Shown here piece after piece: positions 1-11,608 of a stretch of 64,000 bases of DNA (positions within the stretch are counted from its first letter, which is position 1; each line of letters begins with the position of its first letter). The position numbers and the translations under genes were made by a program. Below the pieces are notes generated by a model that searched no databases, had not been told where the DNA came from, and worked only from the letters and a program-made list of their open reading frames with translations. Source of the stretch: Trichuris trichiura. Taxonomy: Eukaryota; Nematoda; Enoplea; Trichinellida; Trichuridae. The DNA lies in contig JBAJFE010000018.1 of assembly GCA_037903355.1 (NCBI GenBank), positions 310,001 through 374,000 of the forward strand, in the 5' to 3' direction.

Positions 1-1537
1 TTTCACAATACCTGAACACGTTAATTCAAGTACAGATAATTTCACGTTGGTAAGCTTTCACATAGCGCGCTTATATGTTCATCTGCTGCTTAGTGTTTTC
101 AGAACAACGATTATGAACAAATGTTTAACGAAAAGTTTATTGGTAACTTTATGCTAAAGAGGGAGAGCATTTAGCATGCCTTATTCAGTATCAGTTGCAA
201 GATGAATGCTTGCCATGGAATGGATTGGTTCTCTAATCATAGTTGATTGAAGCGTTGTCCTTCTGTCGCTAAAACCTTTGGCAATATTCTCGTTCTTTAC
301 GCATAACTACGTTCCCGTCTATAAGTTGATTACTCATTGCCTAATGAAAAGTATAGTTCTAAATCAATTCCTGTAAGATAAAAATTATGATACTCAGAAG
401 CTTGCAATTCCGCCATGCTTCTTTAGGGAATAGTTAACTCTTACAGGAAGCATATTTGTTTTTGTAGAAATACTCTCACAATATCTGGAAGTCTCTCATC
501 GTGTCAGACAGAGAAAACTGCTTTCTTTTGCCGTCAGGGTGCATGGAATGCGTTAAAGTCTCCTGCGAAACCGTGAGAAAGCGCAACCATTGTGAATTGA
601 TTCATAATTGAACCCGTTCGTCAATAGAGAGCGCATTAATTTTTCAAGAGAATGCGATTCCAGTGGGAATCGATACCTGCGCTACGTTTACTTACTTCTC
701 TATGGGTTATTCTGTAAATAAACTATGTAACTTGAGGAATTCAGTGTATAAGCTCAAATGTGACCTGAGATGCGTCGTGAATGCTAACAGTAAGTACGAA
801 AACAGTAAAAGTGAATAACTTAATGCCTATGCATAGTAACATTTCTGAATATGCTTATACTAATAATAGCAGTATTGAATATTCTAAATTCATGCACTAG
901 AATGTTTATCTTACAATATTACAACGTAATATAACGGGTTACATTGGTCTGTGGAAGCTTTTTTTGAAAGCGGGCCGATCGTTCCTCCACAAGGGTTGCT
1001 TTTTTAGTGGGAATCTTTAGGGGTCACTTGAACCTTCACCAGTTCAATGATGTCCATGGCTCCTCCTACCGACAGCTACCGAACAATTACCCGTTGACGA
1101 GGAGTGAACTTTCCTCGGTGAGAGACAACGTACAGTTAATGATGAGGCATGATTAGGTCCGAAAGCTTTGTTCGGAAATTAGAAACTTTTTAGGCATTGA
1201 ACTTGTCCTGAGAACGGGCCGTTTAACCACGAGAAGGGAAAAAACTTCGTCCATTGCCTGTTGGAATGCAGAGATTGGAAAATACCTCAACAAAACTGAA
1301 ACTATTACTTCTCAAAATCTGCGGATAACTTTGCCGCAGACTTTGTAGGTCTGTCGGACAAAATGAAGTCCAGTCCAGCTTTAAAGTATGAGATTGTTCA
1401 GCACAGAAAAGTTATATGAGCTTGCTGATACTTTATTTGTTTAAAATTTCGAAACTTAAACACTTTAAATTTACAAGACTATATGGCTCGCAACAAGTGT
1501 CTCTCATTAGTATAGTTGCACGAGTACTACCAGGTGC
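1..1537. other. Left-edge stretch with no recognisable gene
   Basis: AT-rich sequence with no long open frame and no family I recognise. If the frame at 1538-1930 is a terminal exon, upstream exons of that gene could lie here, but I could not identify any. Confidence 0.4.
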
Positions 1538-1930
1538 ATGTGCATTGAGAGAAGTGAGATCTTACTAAATATGGAAATGTTACAAGAAAAGGCTAAGGAT
1601 GAAAAGTCAGCATCAGAGTATGACCGCATGGAAACTTGTTTTCTGAAGAGAACAATGTCAGAAGAATTTCCTATGGACTGCTCTGAAATCGAACCAACCC
1701 CTGAACCGCTGACTTTGGAGCAAGGGAGTTCCACTATGGCATTTAGGTGCTACTCTACGCCATATGAAGCAAAAATGGCAGAAGGCACAACACCAGCGAG
1801 TATCGTTGCTCCCACTGATGGTGAAACATCCAAGGAACAGTTGGGTAACGACCATGAGAACTTCCAAGATGAGCCGTCATGGGACTTTTTCATGGATATG
1901 GTCCCCGTGCGCAATGAATTTTTGAAATAA
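1538..1930 (+). CDS. Hypothetical acidic protein or terminal exon, BESS-like tail
   Basis: An open frame of 130 codons ending in TAA at 1928-1930. The composition is protein-like: acidic, rich in E, S, T and P, with several internal Met codons, the second at 1571. The last 20 residues read DEPSWDFFMDMVPV and onward. That pattern (acidic residue, then D-x-F-[FL]-x-x-[ML]-x-P) resembles the BESS motif found at the C-terminus of MADF-BESS transcription factors. No MADF domain was found upstream, so this may be the last exon of a split gene or a chance frame. A TATAG acceptor-like site lies at about 1510-1514. The family assignment is inference from a short motif only. Confidence 0.35.
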   Translation: MCIERSEILLNMEMLQEKAKDEKSASEYDRMETCFLKRTMSEEFPMDCSEIEPTPEPLTLEQGSSTMAFRCYSTPYEAKMAEGTTPASIVAPTDGETSKEQLGNDHENFQDEPSWDFFMDMVPVRNEFLK

Positions 1931-2640
1931 CAACTTCAATTTAGCCATATTAAGCCATAATCGGGAAATGATAAAAAGCCGCCGTCCTGAAGAAATAAAT
2001 GAAGGCCATCACTTCAATGAGTAAACTAGTACATACGTTGTTAGCAACATTTAATTTGCGCTTCCACATTTTCAGACACCAATAATTGTGCTTCACAAAG
2101 TAAAAAAGAGAAAATGGCAACATAAAAATGTCACGGGATGGAGCATTTTGAGATGTTGCGTCATTAGCTTGCGAAATAATAAAACATTTTACTAAAACAC
2201 GTGTCCCTACTTGCTTTCTAGTTGTCACGCAAAAATCGGACCACTACTTGTCTTTGCTTCACGTTTTCAGCGATGCCGGTTCTCTAACCATGTCGTGGTA
2301 GTGTCCATTCTGTCTTTTGAATGTGCGTAACATAATATTTTCCAGAAAGTAATCGTCCCTATCTCAACGGCATAGTGTAAGGGAATTATTTGCTTAGATG
2401 TAACTTGAAATTTTCAGGTTTACGACGAGCACAGGTTTTCACTTTGTGCTTTGGTTAAATAAAGAAACCAACTTCGTTGCAATCTCATAATAACGCAAGT
2501 TGGAAGGAAGCTATTGCAGACAGGAGCGCGATTCTGAATCGTCTCGTAAAGAACAGTCTATTTCTCTAATTAGTGTTTTGAACTTTGACAACATCTATTG
2601 CAACGACGGGGTGTCTTTTAACAGGCTTAGGGTGTTTCAA
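1931..2640. other. Intergenic, nothing recognised
   Basis: No convincing coding frame on either strand. The minus-strand frame at 1950-2228 is low-complexity hydrophobic and unsupported. Confidence 0.4.
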
Positions 2641-2963
2641 AGTTGATCTTCTGATTCACGGGTTTGGCCTGCTTGATGTATCTGTAAGTAAACTTGAAGT
2701 TGCCCTACCAACGAATGGATGAGCAAATTGTTAGAGAAGATACAGAACACTTTGGATACTATACGTTTCGGAACTGCTCTTGTTCCGTCGTCAGCAGTGT
2801 GAGGGAATGCTGACGACGGAACAAGAGCAGTTCTGAAACTTACGGTGTAGAAATTGTTCTGTTTTTTCTCTTACAACTTGCTCATCCGTTCGTTGGTAGG
2901 GCACTCTGAAGTTTACGTACAGATACATCAGACAGGCCAAATTCGTGAATCAGAAGATCAACT
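2641..2963. repeat. Foldback (long inverted repeat) element, 323 bp
   Basis: The two halves are near-complementary from end to end. AGTTGATCTTCTGATTCACG at 2641 pairs with the reverse complement at 2944-2963. The inner parts (CTGCTCTTGTTCCGTCGTCAG and its complement) pair around a small central loop near 2795-2805. It sits exactly at the left border of the segmental duplication that carries the first peptide gene. The right half has a diverged relative at about 33182-33320, which makes it a dispersed MITE or foldback family rather than a chance hairpin. Confidence 0.85.
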
Positions 2964-3645
2964 ATGCCTTTAACCTTTGTAATTTCCCACAGGAAAACAA
3001 CTGTTTATTGAGCCGCACGCGAGCAATGCGGACCTCCTGGGACAATTCTTTTTTCGTCTTCCATAGATGGAGGTGGAAATGGGAATCAGAATTCCGACTC
3101 AGTATAACCTTTTATTCGGGTAATAAATTACGTAACATTCGCACATTTCATCATGAATATCACTTGTTGTTCTGCTCAAAGCGTGCAGAAATTGTCTTAC
3201 TTGTATATCGATGCAGAGACCCTTAATGTGTTGATGAGCTTTGCTACAAGCATTGTCAGCTGTTCTTGGCTGACTGAGTTGCTGTTTAAGGAAGTGCGCT
3301 GGACTGACCTACTCAGTACGTTTCCATCATATTAGAAATGCTTTTAGTCAGGGACTATCCGTTGTCAGTATTCCCGGTGAACATTCATTAGATCGGCCTT
3401 TCCTTATCCTGCACACACAGCAATTAGTAGTAACAGTTTAATATTTTCACAACCTGGCAAACCCTCCATGAATTCTACAGTTCACGAGGAGTTTAAAACC
3501 GAAAACTGACTGTTTGTAGCAATACTTGATTCGAGAACGAAAAAAACGTGCGTAGACTGTAATGCCTTTCTCCTTTATTCAATTGGCAAGAAAGTCGGAA
3601 AGTTTGTGAGCGCTTTTAGCGTTTACGTTTTCCGCCTGCAAGTCA

Positions 3646-4149
3646 TTAAAACCTGCGCGAGTAGATTATTATTACTGGTTTTCGCTTCTTCGGTAAATAC
3701 TTCTTAACCTTTTCAGCTAGCCTTGATGCCCCTTTCTTGAAGCCACGCCACACCTTCTTGAGCTTTTTTCCAAGGCCACGTTTAAATCGTTGTTGGTATT
3801 GCTCGGGGGTGACAGGCAGCAAAGCCTCAGGTTCTGAACCTAGAGCACCAAGAGAATTAAAACAACGAATGTATGAATTCGCATTTACCTTCAGCTAGTC
3901 TTAATCTCACTAAATGGCCATGCTCCAATTCTGCATGCTGCTCATAGCCTGCGTCACTGGTTGTATCAAGGCTACGCTTAGCAAGGGTGGAAGAATATGG
4001 ATCAGCATCCAGTCTTCTAAACCAGGTGAAAACCGTTACCTTCGCTGCAGAATATTTTGATTGTATTACCTTGTCACTAACTCATGTTCGTTTACTGGTA
4101 GTGGGGATAGTACATGCGTGAACGCGCCAAGCAGAAAGAGTAACAGCAT
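3646..4149 (-). CDS. Secreted strongly cationic peptide precursor, copy A
   Basis: Three exons on the minus strand, 4149-4070, 4016-3889 and 3839-3646, joined by GT-AG introns of 53 and 49 nt, give 402 nt and 133 residues. Seen: a signal peptide (M1 to about S15, LLLFLLGAF core); an acidic propiece with a LAKR dibasic site at 38-41; then QQRFKR ending at residue 90, an R-x-K-R furin-type site. The 43 residues after it hold 12 Lys, 5 Arg and one Glu (about +16), and open with GLGKKLKKVWRGFKKGASRL. This pattern suggests an amphipathic helix of the antimicrobial-peptide type; function is inference and I know no named family that matches. The paralogue at 11609-12070 preserves all splice sites, which supports the model. 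TATAAA lies 52 nt upstream of the ATG. Confidence 0.8.
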
Positions 4150-4200
4150 TTTTAAAGTGACTCGGAACGGTTAACTGAACGTGCTGTTATTGGCAGAGCA

Positions 4201-4206
4201 TTTATA
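4201..4206 (-). promoter_or_regulatory. TATA box of peptide gene copy A
   Basis: TATAAA on the minus strand, 52 nt before the ATG at 4149. It is conserved at the same distance in the paralogue (12123-12128), which implies a 5' UTR of only about 20-30 nt. Confidence 0.55.
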
Positions 4207-5685
4207 CAGAAGCTTCTCATTAGCATCATGACTAATTCGCTCCCACGACAAGCATGTCAGTGTGAAAGCAAACTTTCGGACAACAAAGTCGACTTAAAGA
4301 GTTTTTTAAGCGCTGGCCAGAGATTGGCGAGCGTTATTTCACTGTGTTAATATATTAGAGCACGTTTAGAGCTTATCTTTAGGTTTAGTCAGTGCGAATG
4401 CTTAGAAAGTCCACAACCAGCCAATGTTTTACTCGCTACTGAACTTTCTACCGGTTTCAACCAACGATTATGATAGAATATCTTCGTCTTAAACTCGTGC
4501 TCCGAAGCGTTGGTTAAGCATTTGTTGAATGTTTGTGGTCATATGATTGATTAACGGACTTGCCGACGAATAGAATTAAAATTTGAAGCGCGCTTAAACC
4601 GTTGAAGAAAACGTGCAGTTAGCGTTTCAGGTTGGCGTCGTAAAAGTGCAGTCCACTGGCAAAATGTACCGGCTTGCTTCAGCTTTGCATAACGAAGGGA
4701 CACACGTGACGCAGTTAATTACGGTATGGTACATTTTAGGAAACGTTTTTGAGAATCGTTTGCTTTATTGGTGAAAGGGCATTTATCTCAAATTCCGTTC
4801 GTCGCGTTCGTTCGTTTGATTTCAAATACATCTGAAGCAAAATGTTGCAACACTACATTGCCACATTTGCAAAATATTTTTATACGCCTAAAGCTGTGAA
4901 TAAGTTTAAATTCTTATCCATGAAAACTATTTGTATTGCTTGTTTAACGTCACTGAAAGGAGATGGTCATAGAGAAGTCAAGCCAGCTCGAAGTTTTGAT
5001 ATGGGCGTTAGTCAGTACCTTCTATTATTGAAGCATCGTTCACAAAAGCGGAAAAAAGCCGTTAGCTTTAATGCTCTGAATCAGATTTGCAGCGGCATAC
5101 ATCTATTTGGTCCTTTTGCCATTTACAGGCAATTTAAACGACTTGAAGAGTGACGCTTAGGGAAATGCCAGAAGCGATTTCGAGTTTTCGCTTTTGAGTA
5201 ATGGGTTATGCTTCTGCACAACCGGGAAATCATCTCCAATGCAAAGCATATGAACAGTAAGCGGAAGTGGGTCATGCAGTAATTCTATCTTGCTGCCATT
5301 TGCACCAAATTGGGTGAAAGTTACATTACACTTTCATAATTTGTTTTTATGAGAAGAGCCCGCTGTAATCGCTCTTTCAAAGCTTAATAAAAATTGTTGT
5401 AAAAATGCTTGAAACTTTATGCACCCCTGAAAAGAATTTATCACTGGATGGGTTGGAGCTAGGGAATTCCTTCTTCCTCGGTCTGTTGCCAACTGGAGGC
5501 CTTATGGCTTTCTGAAGTCTGATCTAAACGTGCCTGTAAACGTTTCACTTTCTCTGTGTGAAATTGTGGTTGTACAGCTGTTTTCCTCTCGAAGAGTACA
5601 GATACAACTCGTTGAACAGTAAAGAAAAACTTTTACTTAAGGTCGTTTTGAAAAAACGAATGATCGATGCTATTCTTTATTGCAG

Positions 5686-6501
5686 GTTTGCTCCATGCGA
5701 CTTGAAGTTTGCCACTGGCGGGGATGACTCCACGTCACGCATTTGGGACTTCAAAACGCTTTCCGAAGAACGCGTTTTAAGAGGACATGGTTCCGACGTG
5801 CGCGCAGTCGACTGGCATCCATCCAAGGGTTTGATTGTGACCGGAAGTCGAGATTCCCAACAGCCTGTGAAGTTGTGGAATCCGCGTACGGAAGCTTGCA
5901 TTCGAACACTGTAAGTACTTAATTGTCCTTCGATTTGCTTTGCCGCAGTGAGAACAGTCCATACAGATTTATTTCCAATATTAGTAACGCATCTCGGTTA
6001 ATTGCACAGTTTTGCCTTTAATGCCGCCCACAAGACACCACCATTCGGCACAAGCGTTGTGTTTTTAACGTGAAATATTAGTTTTCTTTAAAAAAATTTC
6101 CGTAAAAGTAATGTGACAGCAGTCGACTTCAGTGCCAACGGAAATTGGCTGTTAACTGGCTCAAAGGACCACCTGATCAAATTGATAGACATCCGGTCAG
6201 TGGACAAAATTTTCACTTTCAAAGGTCACACGAAGGATGTCACTTGTAGGCGACAGTTTCCTACTTTCCTGCATCCCTTGTTAGCTGTATTATTGCTTCT
6301 TTTAACTGTTCTATGGCATCGCATTCAAGAGAAAGTTTTCGTGAGCAGCGGGTCAGACGGGTCGCTGATCTATTGGGACATGTTAAGCGATCATGAATTG
6401 ACACTGATCGAAGGGGCCCATGAGCAAGCGACTTGGGCGCTCAGCCTTGAATCACATTTTGGGTTACATTTTGGCTTCCGTTTGCAACGACAGCAATACG
6501 T
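5686..6501 (+). pseudogene. WDR33: WDR33 (CPSF WD40 subunit) fragment, broken
   Basis: A first exon (5686-5910; acceptor TTGCAG, donor GTAAGT) encodes WD repeats with [34 protein letters not shown] and [10 protein letters not shown]. These match the WDR33/Pfs2 subunit of the pre-mRNA cleavage and polyadenylation complex. A second block (about 6109-6248) carries ANGNWLLTGSKDHLIKL. A third (about 6310-6501) carries SSGSDGSLIYWDM and then, in a shifted frame, LGYILAS. Problems: two extra bases near 6109-6114, about 20 foreign codons between DVTC and VLWH, and a frame change after TWALS. N-terminal and later repeats were not found. Because introns remain, this looks like a duplicated and decayed gene copy rather than a retrocopy. 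A functional gene with odd splicing is less likely. Confidence 0.65.
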
Positions 6502-9500
6502 AAGTAGTTGATATCTTTAAATACTTCTGTGCCTTTCATCAAAGGCTAGTTCGGTCCCCAAAGCTGGAAGGACTATAACTGATCGGTCTTGGTTTGACTG
6601 CCGGTTGTGGCCAGGCGCAAGATGCCCGTTGAATAAATTATGCGCAGACTTTGGGGCGCTTTTGGGCGTATCGTTTTTATCCGGTATTCTGTGCACCGAG
6701 ACGTTATCTCACGCAGTGGCACAGACCTCTCTGCATCTTTCAGTTATGATTTCGAAAATTGCCATGCTCCTGCCTACCGTGAAATGATAAATACGCTCCA
6801 GCAGATCATCACCAGTGCTAGTTTTACGGGAAGGTCATTCACAGCTGAAAAACAGGCATTCTCAGTTTCTACAGAGAACGATTTTACCTACGTGAGCCCG
6901 ACCAATGACGCAAAAACAAAAGTACAAGCAAAAGAAGCTACCATACGTCCATTTGAAAAACTATTGCTTTTTTCTTTGTGGATGCACATCTTCTTCTCTG
7001 TTAATTCTCCGTTCATATTTTGACTTCTCGATATAAGACCACCAAGGCTACAGTTTGCATCTAGGCTGACCATTAAGAACGCGACAAGCAGCTGTCGGTT
7101 AGCATGTGAGCGCAGTTTCTTAATTTTTGCAGTTGCGCCATCTTTGTCCTTTGTGGTGACATTTCAGGTCCTTAAAAGCCGCTGATCAGCATAGCATTTG
7201 CTCTATTTGAGATTAAGAAGTTCGTTAATCGCGTTGAACCCACAGTGGTCACTTGAGGCGGTTACTACGACTGTCGACACGAGAAAAGTCACTTTGATCT
7301 TTCTTTCTTAAACATTCGTCATAGAGTTGCTTACTAGCAGACGGTATGTTTACTCGTAGTCCATTTTGCTTATTCTTTTACTTTGTGTATTTTAGCTGCT
7401 CTTTTAGCTGAACATTCTTTTCATTTCAACTTTCTCCTGGCTATATTGGTGTAATTCAAAGCCGGTTTTCGTTTTGCACACCAAAGTTATCATTTCAGTC
7501 AAAATCTTACCTCGACGATTCGCCTCAGAGGCGACATTCTGTCGTAGGAGTATCCTGTGCCGTGGCGGCGTTGATGACTAAACACACCTGTCTGTTAGTA
7601 AAATGTTGCTTATGAGGGGAAACTTCTTCCAAGTCTTCAGCTACGGTTCTGCTATTTCCTGTGACAATTTTTTCAGTTTTTTCATTTGAATACGCTTGAG
7701 GTGTTAGCACTATTTTTTATCATATAAATGGAAGCAACCTGTTCGACTGTTGCGAATCTTTCTTGGTGAAGCAATCAAAAGGCACGTTGCCGCATTTTTA
7801 ACGTCTGTGCCAAGACGGACGTTGAAAGTGGAGCAAGGTGTTTCTCTAAAGCTTCGTCAATAAAGTTTTGCAACTTTTGAGCAGCTTGCTTCCATTTGTG
7901 CAATAAATGCCTTTACACCATTGCGAAAAAAGTATCCATATGTATTTTGCCATTGCGTTAGTGTAACCTAACTCTGTTCAGTAAGAATTTTTGCAAGTAA
8001 AGTTAGTGCTCTTGTACGCCCTTATAAAGCGCCTAATTCATTAACACCGGTCTGGTTTCAAAACTGATTAAAAACTGAGCAGCAGGCGTTGCCTGATGTG
8101 TTCAGCCAAAGGTGAACTGTTTGTATATCTGCACTTGTACCTGTTTTAAAAATTTTCGACTTGTTCTTCAGAAATGCTCTCCTCCGCGTACTCTACTCTA
8201 CCTAGGCTAAGTAACGTAAATAGGATTGTCGTTGAAACCATTATATTAATACTTTTACCCCGATGCAAGTAAAACGTTCCGTCGGAGCAGCTGCTCGCTT
8301 TGACGGAGTTCGAAGTGAGCTGGCTTGGTGTTTTGCTGACCCTTTGCTCCGTCTGGAACATTTATATAGCGGTGTGCCCACTTTCCTTTTTTTGCCTATA
8401 CGTTTTGCTACCGTTGAGAAATAGCTCTTTATGCATTCTTCGTTTTTATGCCCAGCAGCTAGCGTTTTTTTTTGTAGTTTCGCGCCAGATGAAACCAACC
8501 GTTCGTAGTTGTTTTTGGAGCTGGTAACACTTGTATGCCCCAGTAATATCTTTGCAGCATTTTCCGCAATGCACTTCATGCGTCTATTCATCTGCACTGC
8601 CATTTATCACGGAATGTTTGCTTAATTTTGTCCATGGTAAGATGAAATTTGCATAACGCACCTGAACCGGACTGATGACCTAGTTATTCCTTCTTAAGCG
8701 GGTCCCCAGCAGCACCCAGTTAGTGCTTTGTACGGACTCTTGCTGGTGCTCTATCGCTGTCTTTTCTTCGTCTGAGACTGCCTAACCTTGTTCTATTCCC
8801 ACATATTAAACAATAGCAGTGCTGTTGGTAAATTACATTTGCACCTGTTCTGTCGAGACGGCAGTGCAAGAACTTACCTGTCTGCTTTCTCTGCTTAGCA
8901 GATTAACGCTACCCTTCTAATGTAGCGTCGTTTCGTTAGGAAACAACGCAACGCTGATCCAAGAAAGCGAACCGTCAGTTTTTCTACCTCCGCTGGTTCA
9001 ACGAAACGCTATTTCGATGGGGAGCAATACATTGATCACAAAAAGTGGTAAACGGAAATAGAAGGATCTGCTCAATAGGAGAAATTTCATGTTTGCACTT
9101 CACAGTCCAGCTCTGCTTTCAGCAAAGAAGGGCATTTTTATTGCATTCCTGCTTTGGACCGTGCAGTAGTATGGCATCACATTTCTTTAGCTCGATTTCA
9201 GGTGTTTTCTTCCCTAAATGTGAGCCAGTTTCTGAACCTGCGTCTTGTGCGACTATGTGGCCTCATTGCTGTAGCTGGTGATACGCGGTACTTTTTCGTT
9301 CCATCATATGTAGAAGAGTACTTTTTGGCAAGCCAGTAGCCCATGACGGCCGGCCCAACCAAAGCTTTTTTATTTCTGGGCTATCTTACGGGAACTACTT
9401 TACGTAGCCGAGTGCAATATGCCGCTGCATATTTTTCCTTCGCTCAGATAGCATTGAAAGCAAACGATGACGTCATTTAACATGGCGGTTTATATGGTTG

Positions 9501-10907
9501 GAGTAGTAAAAGCTTTCCACAGTTTTCCTTTACAGTTGCAGTTGGTTTGTGTACACGAAATGCCTCTGAGATTTCTGGCGTTGTGGCGGCTCAGTTAGCT
9601 CTAAACGGTGCCTTAAAATTTCTGCCTTCAGCATGCTCGAGGAGTTGTGACCTTTGTTGATTCTCCCTTTTGCGAAAGTGTTTGTATTACCCTCAGCGTA
9701 AATTTGAAAGCACATCACCGTTACCGGAAATGACACGGGGCGAAGTTTTCATTTCTGATGCTTTCTTCACCTGTCGGAACCAAAGCCAGCCTACGTCGAA
9801 ACGAAACTAATTGATAGCTTTTTTGTTCATGAGCTAGACGGTCAACTGAGTCATGCCTGTGTAAAGAAAGAGCTCGCGCAGTGCTCTGCATTCTTGAAGT
9901 GGACGTTTAAAAACTGAAAACTTTTGCAGGCTCCAGTAGAAAAAGTAACAGAGTACACTTTTTGGGGCAAACGATTCATTTTACGTGTGTGGAATGTTTG
10001 ACAGATGCATTATATTTCGTTTTGAGTAGAATAACGAAGTTTATAAAAGGTAGGTGCTCAGAACAGCGCTTTTTCAGTTCACCTGCTGCTGACCAGGCCT
10101 ATGAAAATATTATTTGGTAGCCAGAAGATACCAGGATACAATTGTTTTGAGCAATCTTTCAAAGGAGTCGGTATTTTAACGACTGCCTTTCAAAATTTCA
10201 ATTATCACTATTCGAATATAGCAAAAGAGTTTAATGATAAGAATGCACAGGAACGTTGTTTCTATTTGTTTCCGCTTAAACTGGGAATGCCTAAACGTCG
10301 GTAGTTTACCCGATGAAGCTAAGATGTCGTGCTTGCCGTCAGCTACTGCGTCATTCATAAATTTTCCAATGGCACTTCGTCCGGTTTTCTTTTTGAGTGA
10401 CGCCGGTCGGATTGCTCTGCAAATTAAAGTCCACTTTGAAGAGCGACCTTGTTCCTGTTTCAGCTATTCCGCGGGCAATGGGGACGTTTGATTAAGAGAA
10501 AACTTTAGCAAAACTTTGCTTTTTGTAACTATGTTCCATGTCGGTTGCTTCGAAAAAAAATTACGAGTGCGCTTCGGTGTCCTCTTTCCATAACCGACCT
10601 GCAGCGCAGAAATAACTGTTTCAATTTAAGGAAATATCTTAGGAGACGGCTGCTATGTTCTCATACAGTTGTAAGCAGAACTTAGTGGCCGAGTGACGAA
10701 CAGCAAGATGCTCTGTCCCAGCACGAAGGTTTGCTGCTCTTTCAGACAGATAGTTCAATGAGGTTCCATCCTACGCAAGATTAATCATTTGTCAGTGCTG
10801 CAGCATCAGGGTATCTGTCATTTCGAGGTGCCAGTGAAAGTGTGTTTACAAAAAACGTCCTATAGCTCCTTTGTATTCTCTGTACAGTTTTCAAGGCAAG
10901 TTTTTAT
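6502..10907. other. 4.4 kb gene-poor spacer
   Basis: Several 60-127 codon frames occur (6640-7023 plus, 8241-8603 minus, 9045-9281 plus), but none shows a domain, paired splice sites or a recognisable product. The WDR33 fragment may once have extended into the first few hundred bases. A palindromic TGACGTCA lies near 9468, in a phrase (GCAAACGATGACGTCA) repeated near 21110. Confidence 0.4.
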
Positions 10908-11608
10908 GACTGCCTTTAGCCTTCGTAAATTACTACGAGAATAAAACCGTTTATTGAGGCACACACGAACAATGCGGACCTGATGGGAGAATCCTCTTTC
11001 CTTCGTGCTTAGGTGGTGCTGAAAATGGAAATTAGAACTGCGACTCAGTATCGCGTTTTATTCCTGTAATTAATTAGGAAACATTCGCACACTTCAACAT
11101 GCATACCACTTGTTGATCTGCTGAAAGCATGCAGAAATTGTGTTTTACTTGTATATCCACGCAGAGACAATTAGTAGGTTGATCACCTTTTCTGCCAACA
11201 TTACCAGCTGTTCTTGGCTGTCTGAGTTTCTGTTTACGTAAGTGCGCTGGACTGACCTAGTCAGTAGGTTTCCATCATTTGGGAAATGCTTTTAGTCAGG
11301 GAATATACGTTGTCAGTACTTCCAGTGTGCATTCATTGCATCGGCATTTCTACATTTTCAGAAACAGCATTTAGTAGTAACAGCTTAATTTTTTTCACAA
11401 GCGGGCAAAAACTGCGTGAATTCCACAGTTCATGACGCGTTTAAAATCGAAAGCGGATTGTCTGTAGCAATATTTGATTCGAGAGCGAAAGGAAGAATGT
11501 GTGCAGATTGTAGCGCATTTATCCTTTTATCAATTAGCAAGGAAGTGAAAAATTTCGTGAACTTTTCCAGTGTTCACGGTGCGAGCCTGCGAGTCATGAA
11601 AACCTGCG

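Larger units (their letters stand above)
2964..5345. repeat. Segmental duplication, copy A
   Basis: About 2.4 kb that aligns by eye along its length with 10908-13280. Landmarks shared in the same order: TTTATTGAG(C/G)C near 3006/10950, CGACTCAGTAT near 3095/11041, the whole three-exon peptide gene, its TATA region, and a distal block (CTTGCTGCCA(T/C)TTGCA near 5290/13225). Identity looks roughly 80-90 percent with small indels. The plus-strand frame at 4842-5153 lies in this unit but is interrupted in the other copy, so I do not call it a gene. Confidence 0.85.

Noticed and set aside
4842..5153. 103-codon plus-strand frame in duplication copy A
   Set aside because: The matching stretch in copy B (about 12775-13080) is interrupted by stops and indels, so it is not under coding constraint.
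8241..8603. 120-codon Lys/Ser/Arg-rich minus-strand frame
   Set aside because: Composition alone suggests nothing specific. It overlaps an equally long plus frame and has no recognisable motif.
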